Shown piece by piece: positions 58,800-64,000 of a stretch of 64,000 nt of DNA. The stretch is from assembly GCA_023101885.1 (NCBI GenBank), contig JALPQD010000206.1:2024607-2088606 (forward strand), written 5' to 3'. The DNA is from Typhlomys cinereus. Its lineage: Eukaryota; Chordata; Mammalia; Rodentia; Platacanthomyidae. The notes below the pieces were generated by a model. That model was not told where the DNA came from and searched no databases. It saw nothing but the letters and a program-made list of their open reading frames with translations. Within the stretch, counting starts at the first letter, position 1; each line of letters begins with the position of its first letter. The position numbers and the translations under genes were made by a program.

Positions 58800-61700
58800 C
58801 ATTTCCCGGCAAATTCCAGTAATTCATCATTTTTGATGACTGAGTAGTTCTCCATTGTATACATGTAACACTTTTCCTTATCCACTCATCAACTGTTGGA
58901 CATTTGGATTGATTCCATGACTTTGCTATTGTAATCAGTGCTGCTATGACATGGTTATGCTTCTGCTATCGAGGTGAGTTTTTGCAGTATGGGGGGTTAT
59001 TCCCAAAAGTGGAATAGCAGGGTCATATGACATTTCTATCTTTAATTTCTTTAAGAATCTTCAGACGGCTGGCCAGGGTGGTTGTATGAGCCTGCATTCC
59101 CACCAGCAATGTAGGAGAGTTCCCCTCTCTCCACATCTTCTCCAGCAGTTGTTGTTTGTATTGTGGATTTTTGCCATCCTCACCAGGGTGAGATGATATC
59201 TCAGGGAAGTTTTGATTTGAACTTTCCTGATGGCTAAGGAAGTGGAATATTTTTTAAGATATTTGTTGGACATTTTAATTTCATCCCTGGTAAAGTTTCT
59301 TTTGAGCTCCAGAGCCCATTTTTTAATTGGGCCATTAGTTTCCTTAGTGTTTAGTTTTCTAAGTTCTTTGTGCACTCTGGACAGTAGAGCTCTATCAGAT
59401 ATGTGGTTAATGAAGATTTTCTCCCATTCTGTGGGTTGCCTTTGAGCTCGTGTTACAATCTCTTTATCTGAACAGAAGCCCTTTAATTTATCCAGATCCC
59501 AACTGTTGAGAGTTGGTAGCAGTGACTGCGCCATTGGATATCTGTTTAGGAACTGTTGGCCTAGCCCGATCAGCTCGAGGAAATTTCCTACTCTTTCACC
59601 TATGGTTTTTATAGTCTCTGGCCTTATATCAAGGTCCTTAATCCATTTGGAGTTAAGTCTTATACATGGTGACAAGTACAGGTCCAGTTTTAATCTTCTG
59701 CATGTGGAGATCCAGTTTTGCCAGCACCATTTGTGGAAGATGCTGTTCTTTTTCCATTGAATTTTTGGGCCCCTTTGTCAAAGATCAAATGGCTGTAATT
59801 TTGTGGGCTTATATCTGGATCTTCAATCCTTATCCATTGATCTGTGTGTGTATTTTGGAGTCAGTACCAGGCTGTTTTTATAACTATGGATTTGTAGTAC
59901 AGACTAAGGTTTGGTATGGTGATACCTCCAGCAGTGTTTTTGTTACTCAGGATTGTCTTTGCTATCCTGGGTCTTTTGTGCCTCCATATGAACTTTGAGA
60001 TTGTTTGGCCAATTTCTTTGAAGAATTGCTTTGGGATTTTAATTTGTATAGCATTGGATTTGTATATTGCCTTTGGTAGGATGGTCATTTTTACAATGTT
60101 AATTCTGCCAATCCAGGAACATTGGGAGGTCTTTCCACCTTCTGGTGTCTTCTGCAATTTCTTTCTTGAGGGCTTTAAAGTTTTCATTGTAAAGGTCTTT
60201 TACCTCCCTCGTTAGGTTTATACCAAGGTATTTCATTTTTTAGGGGTTATAATGAATGGGATTGACTCTCTCAGGGCTTTTTTACTTCCTTCATTCTGGG
60301 CATATAGGAAGGCCACTGATTTTTGTACATTTATTTTGTATCCTGCCACCCTGCTGAACTTCTGTATTAGTTCCAGGAGCTTGCTGGTGGAGTTTTTGGG
60401 ATCACTCAGGTATAGGATCATATCATCTGCAATTAGAGATAACTTGACTTCTTCCTTGCCTATTTAAATCCCTCTTATGTCCCTTTCTTGTCCTATGGCT
60501 TCAGCTAAGACATCAAGTACAATATTGAATAGAAGTGGTGACAGTGGACAGCCTTGTCTAGTTCCTGATCTAAGTGGGAATGTTTCAAGTTTTTCCCCAC
60601 TGAGTATAATCTTTGCTGTTGGCTTGTTGTATGCAGCTTTTATTATATTGATAAAGGTTCCTTCCATTTCTACTGTCTCTAATGTTTTGATCATAAAAGG
60701 CTGTGGGATCTTCTCAAAAGCTTTTTCTGCATCTATCGAGAGTATCATGTGGTCTTGAATGTTGGACTGGTTTATATGGTGAATTACTTTCATTGATTTG
60801 GGTATGTTGAATCAACCTTGTGTGCCTGGGATAAAGCCTACTTGATCTCTGTGAGTGATCTTTTGATATGTTTTTGAATCTTATTTGCTAAGATTTTATT
60901 GAGAATCTTTGCATCTGTGTTCATCAGAAAGATTGGCCTATAGTTTTCTTTTCTAAGTGTATCTTTATTAGGTTTTGGGATTAAGATGATATTAGCTTTA
61001 TAGAAGGAATTTGGTAGTGTTCCTTCCTTTGCTATTTGGTAGAACAGTTTAAGGAGTATTGGTGTTATTAGCTCCTTAAATACTGGTCGAACTCTGTGCT
61101 GAATCCATCTGGTCCAGGGCATTTTTTGTGGGAAGATTTTTGATTACTTTCTCAATTTCCTCATATGTTATAGGACTATTTAAATAATTCACAATTTCCT
61201 GATTCAATTTACGTAAGTTATGGTTACTTAGGAATTCATCCATCTCTTTTGTGTTGTCAAATTTCTCAGTGTATAATTCTCTGGATTTCTTGGGTATCAG
61301 TAGTGATAACTCCATTTTCATTTATAATTTTGTTAATTTGGGTTTTCTCTCTCTTGCTCTTAGTTAATTTAGCTAGGGGTGTATCAATCTTATTGATTTT
61401 TTCAAAAAACCAACTTTTTGACTGTTAATTTTCTCTATCGTTTTCCTAATCTCAATTTCAGATATTTCTCCCCTTATTTTGCTAATCTCTTCCCTTCTAC
61501 TGCTTTTGAGATCAGATTGCTCTAGTGTCTCTAAACCTTTTAGCTGCATTGTTAATTTATTTATTTCTGATGTTTCCATTTTAAAAGCTATGAACTTACC
61601 TCTTAGGACAGCTTTCATTGTTCCCATAGATTTTGGTAAGTTGTATTTTCATTATTGTTCACTTTCAGGAAATCTTGAATTTCTTTTGCAATTTCTTCCT

Positions 61701-62485
61701 GAATCCAATTCTCATTCAGCATCATAGTGTTACGTTTCCAGGAGTTAGTGTATTTTCTGTTGCTTGTTGTGTTGTGGATGTCAAGCTTTAAGCCGTGGTG
61801 GTCTGATAAGGTGCAGGCTAGAATTTCAACATTCCTGTATATGTGGAGATTCGTTTTGTGGCCCAATATGTGATCTATTTCAGAGAAAGTTCCGTGTGCT
61901 GCTGAGAAAAATGTGTATTCTTTGGTGCGTGGATAAAAAGTACAATGGAGATCTGTAAGGTCCATTTCAGTAAGGGTTTGGTTAAGCTCCAAAGTATCTC
62001 TGTTAAGTTTTTTACCTGTAGATCTATCCCATGTTGAGAGGGCGGTATTGAAATCCCCAAGATTTATCGTTTTGGGATTAATTTCTCGCTTTAGACCTTG
62101 TAGGGTTTTCTGAATGAATGTGGCAGGGTCCATATTGGGTGCATATATGTTCAGTATTGTGATGTCTTCCTGGTGAATTGTACCTGTGACTAAAATGTAG
62201 TATCCATCCGTGTCTCTTATGATTTTCTTTGGTTTGAAGTCCACTTTGTCCGATAGCTAATGGCTACCCCTGCCTGTTTTCTGCTTCCATTAACTTGTAG
62301 AATTGTTGACCAGCCTTTCTTTTTAGAGCATGCCTATCTTTTGTGGTGAGATGGGTTTCCTGCAGGCAGCAGATTGATGGATTGTGATTTTTAATCCAAA
62401 TTTGTAATCTGTGTCTCTTGATCGGTGAGTTAATTCCATTAACATTTAGTATTATAATGGAGAAACTATTTTTAATTCCAGACAT
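58800..62485 (-). pseudogene. L1-B ORF2 (endonuclease/reverse transcriptase), broken
   Basis: The start is at 62485 (MSGIKNSFS, LNVNGIN, LQETHL). The endonuclease core at 61615-62244 is well kept: NIYAPN, LGDFNTALS, FSEIDHILGH, LSDHHGLKL, which are the Asn/Asp/His catalytic surroundings. The reverse transcriptase shows [11 protein letters not shown] (first catalytic Asp present, second changed to Glu), [12 protein letters not shown], and the ADD of motif C at about 60.43 kb. The C-terminal cysteine region (CWRRCGE..LHCWWEC) is at about 59.1 kb. Segment ends at 62485, 62244, 61627, 61122, 60793 and 59675 fall in different frames, so there are at least four frameshifts. The C-terminal limit is approximate. 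Confidence 0.93.
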
Positions 62486-62599
62486 TTATTATGTTTAGTA
62501 GTTTTTGTAAGTATATTGCTTCACTTTTAATGGTGCTATACTTCCCTTCTGTTCTCCCAGATATGCCTGGTTTTTTCTTCAAGCTTGAGTATCATTTCT

Positions 62600-63548
62600 A
62601 GCATTTTTTGAAGGTCTGGTTTGGTGGACATGTATCACTTCAAGTTGTCTTTGTGCTGGAAGATTTTTCTTTCTCCCTCAATCATGACGGATAGTTTTGC
62701 GGGGTATATCAGCCTGGGTTGACATTTTTGCTCATTCAATACTTGAAGTATGTCTCTTCAACCTCTTCTTGCTTTTACTGTTTTGACTGAGAAGTCATTT
62801 GTTATTTTAATAGGTTTACCTTTAAAAGTGACTTGATTTTTCTCCCTTGAAGCTCTCAGCACCATTTCTTTATCTTGAATGTGGAGTGTTTTAACTATGA
62901 TTTGCTGTGGCGAACTTCTCTTTTGGTCATATCTATTTGGGGTGCGGAATGCCTCTTGTATATCGATGCGCCTCTCTTTTTTTAGATGAGGAAAGTTTTC
63001 CTTGATGATAATTTGAAAAATTTCCTCAGGGGTGGTATTTTGAGATTCTTGCTTTGGTATTCCATGAATATGCATGTTAGGCTTCTTCAGGGTGTCCCAT
63101 ATCTCTTGAATATTTCTCTCAAATATCTTTTCGGCTTTAACAACTTCTTCCATTGAGCTAGTTAATACTCCCACTTTATCTTCAAGGTCTGAAATTCTGT
63201 TTTCTGCTTCTTTAGTTCTGCTGATAAGACTACTGTTGAGTTCTAGGTTGAAGATAACTTGTCTTTTAGCTCAGTTTTAAACTCTGCTTGAGTCTGTTTT
63301 AACTGCTCTATGCCTGTTTTTGTTTCTTGCACTGTTTTTCTCAGCTCCTCCAAGTGTCTGTTGTTTTCCTCTTCAAAGTGATTGATTCGGTTAATTAATT
63401 CCTCCTGGATTTCCTCTTTCATAATATTGAACATGGTAATGATCATGTTTTCAAAGTCATTATCCTGGGTCAGGCTTTCTTGGCCATTTTCCGTGGGTTT
63501 GTTCTGGTTGGAGTCTAGGTCGTGGTGAGTCCCAGCCGGACTGTGCAT
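62600..63548 (-). pseudogene. L1-B ORF1, frameshifted and 5'-altered
   Basis: The coiled-coil half (63243-63548: EELRKTVQETKTGIEQLKQ) and the RRM half (62758-63174: EIFQIIIKENFP, QQIIVKTLHIQDKEMVLRASR) lie in different frames. The break is near 63.24 kb, where L1-A has a few extra bases, with a second break near 62.757 kb. Unlike L1-A it has Leu where L1-A has the premature stop (DTLKKPN). The first ~13 residues of the open frame (before LDSNQNKP) differ from L1-A because the element ends here. Confidence 0.9.
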
Positions 63549-63585
63549 CCGGGGTGGTGGAGTGGGAAAAAAGTGTAATATTTTT

Positions 63586-63899
63586 TCTAAAATAAATTTT
63601 ATTTCATTTTTAAGTAGCTGTCATTTTTTTCTTTTGCCTTCTCAGTCATACAAATATTATGCTTACATCTTTAGGGAAGAGATTGTATATGTCAGAAAAT
63701 AAAATTTCATTATTTAAATTTAGACAGCATTTAAAATCAGCTTTTAAGTGCATGCAAATCCTAAATGTCTTTTTTTTTTTTGGAATTAGAATTTTTTGAG
63801 CATGTATTTTATTTTTAAATTAATTTTACTATAGTGTAATTTATATACAATATAAGGTGTCAATCTAAATTCTAAAGCAAGATTGTTGCAGTTTGCCTG
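63586..63899. other. AT-rich spacer, no gene recognised
   Basis: Contains a T run at 63771-63780; nothing else recognised. Confidence 0.45.
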
Positions 63900-64000
63900 C
63901 ATGGTTGCTGATAAATGACCATTAAATAGCTTAAGAGAACAAAGGTTTATTCTCTCTTATGATTCCTCGTTACAATTCTCAGTCCAGCTTGACGAGAGAG
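63900..64000 (-). mobile_element. start of an antisense LTR-like repeat, cut by window edge
   Basis: GGTTGCTGATAAATGACCATT, AAGAGAACAAAGGTTTATTC and TTATGATTCC resemble the antisense start of the LTR-like family (compare 21.8 kb). The window ends inside it. Confidence 0.4.

Larger units (their letters stand above)
57933..63573 (-). mobile_element. long L1 (L1-B), minus strand, 5'-truncated near ORF1, with TSD
   Basis: Same family and orientation as L1-A, about 3 kb away. It holds a 3' UTR (57933-about 58800), ORF2 and most of ORF1. The 12 bp TGTAATATTTTT flanks it at 57921-57932 and 63574-63585. The 5' end lies only ~50-60 bp beyond the ORF1 segment shared with L1-A; the GC-rich 5' UTR is absent. 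Relative to L1-A about 235-240 bp of the 3' UTR are missing at about 58554 (L1-A 48.83-49.07 kb). Both ORFs carry frameshifts. Confidence 0.95.

Overview
The window is intergenic mammalian DNA, almost certainly from a rodent. It is AT-rich, has no bacterial-type gene packing, and contains no intact protein-coding gene that I can recognise. The rodent call rests on the repeats: LINE-1 elements of one shared family, tRNA-derived B2-like and ID-like SINEs, B4-type composite SINEs, worn 7SL/B1-like pieces, MaLR (ORR1/MT/MLT1-type) solo LTRs, and long CA, GATA and GACA microsatellites. Young B1 and typical mouse B2 copies are absent, which argues against house mouse or rat. A jerboa-like or kangaroo-rat-like lineage would fit, but this is inference.

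Layout. 0-5 kb: worn L1 and LTR pieces nested in each other. 6-9 kb: B2-like SINEs, CA/TG tracts and a GACA/GATA array. 10-15 kb: a 5'-truncated L1 with a clear target-site duplication (TSD), B4 and ID SINEs, and a MaLR LTR. 15.6-18.2 kb: the most unusual locus. An L1 3' fragment is fused to a ~959 bp inverted copy of the DNA just downstream, and the whole 1.35 kb block is flanked by a 15 bp TSD inside a MaLR LTR. 20.3-21.0 kb: a retrocopy of a host mRNA 3' end. 24.6-31 kb: ancient antisense L1 with one younger L1 insertion. 33-35.1 kb: a 5'-inverted (twin-primed) L1, opposed TATC/GATA arrays and an LTR-like repeat. 40.4-45.6 kb: another truncated L1, a retroviral-type LTR, MaLR LTRs and B4. 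47.9-55.0 kb: a full-length L1 (L1-A, minus strand) with a GC-rich 5' UTR, an ORF1 broken by one stop codon, and an ORF2 with several frameshifts and lost catalytic residues. 55.1-56.0 kb: an unrecognised coding-like remnant. 57.9-63.6 kb: a second long L1 (L1-B, minus strand), 5'-truncated near ORF1.

No genes work together here. The biology is retrotransposition history: target-primed insertions with readable TSDs, nested insertions that give relative ages, a twin-priming inversion, and one insertion that appears to have switched template onto neighbouring DNA and created a near-perfect palindrome. The L1 proteins that once drove this (ORF1p, ORF2p endonuclease and reverse transcriptase) are visible but inactive in both long copies.
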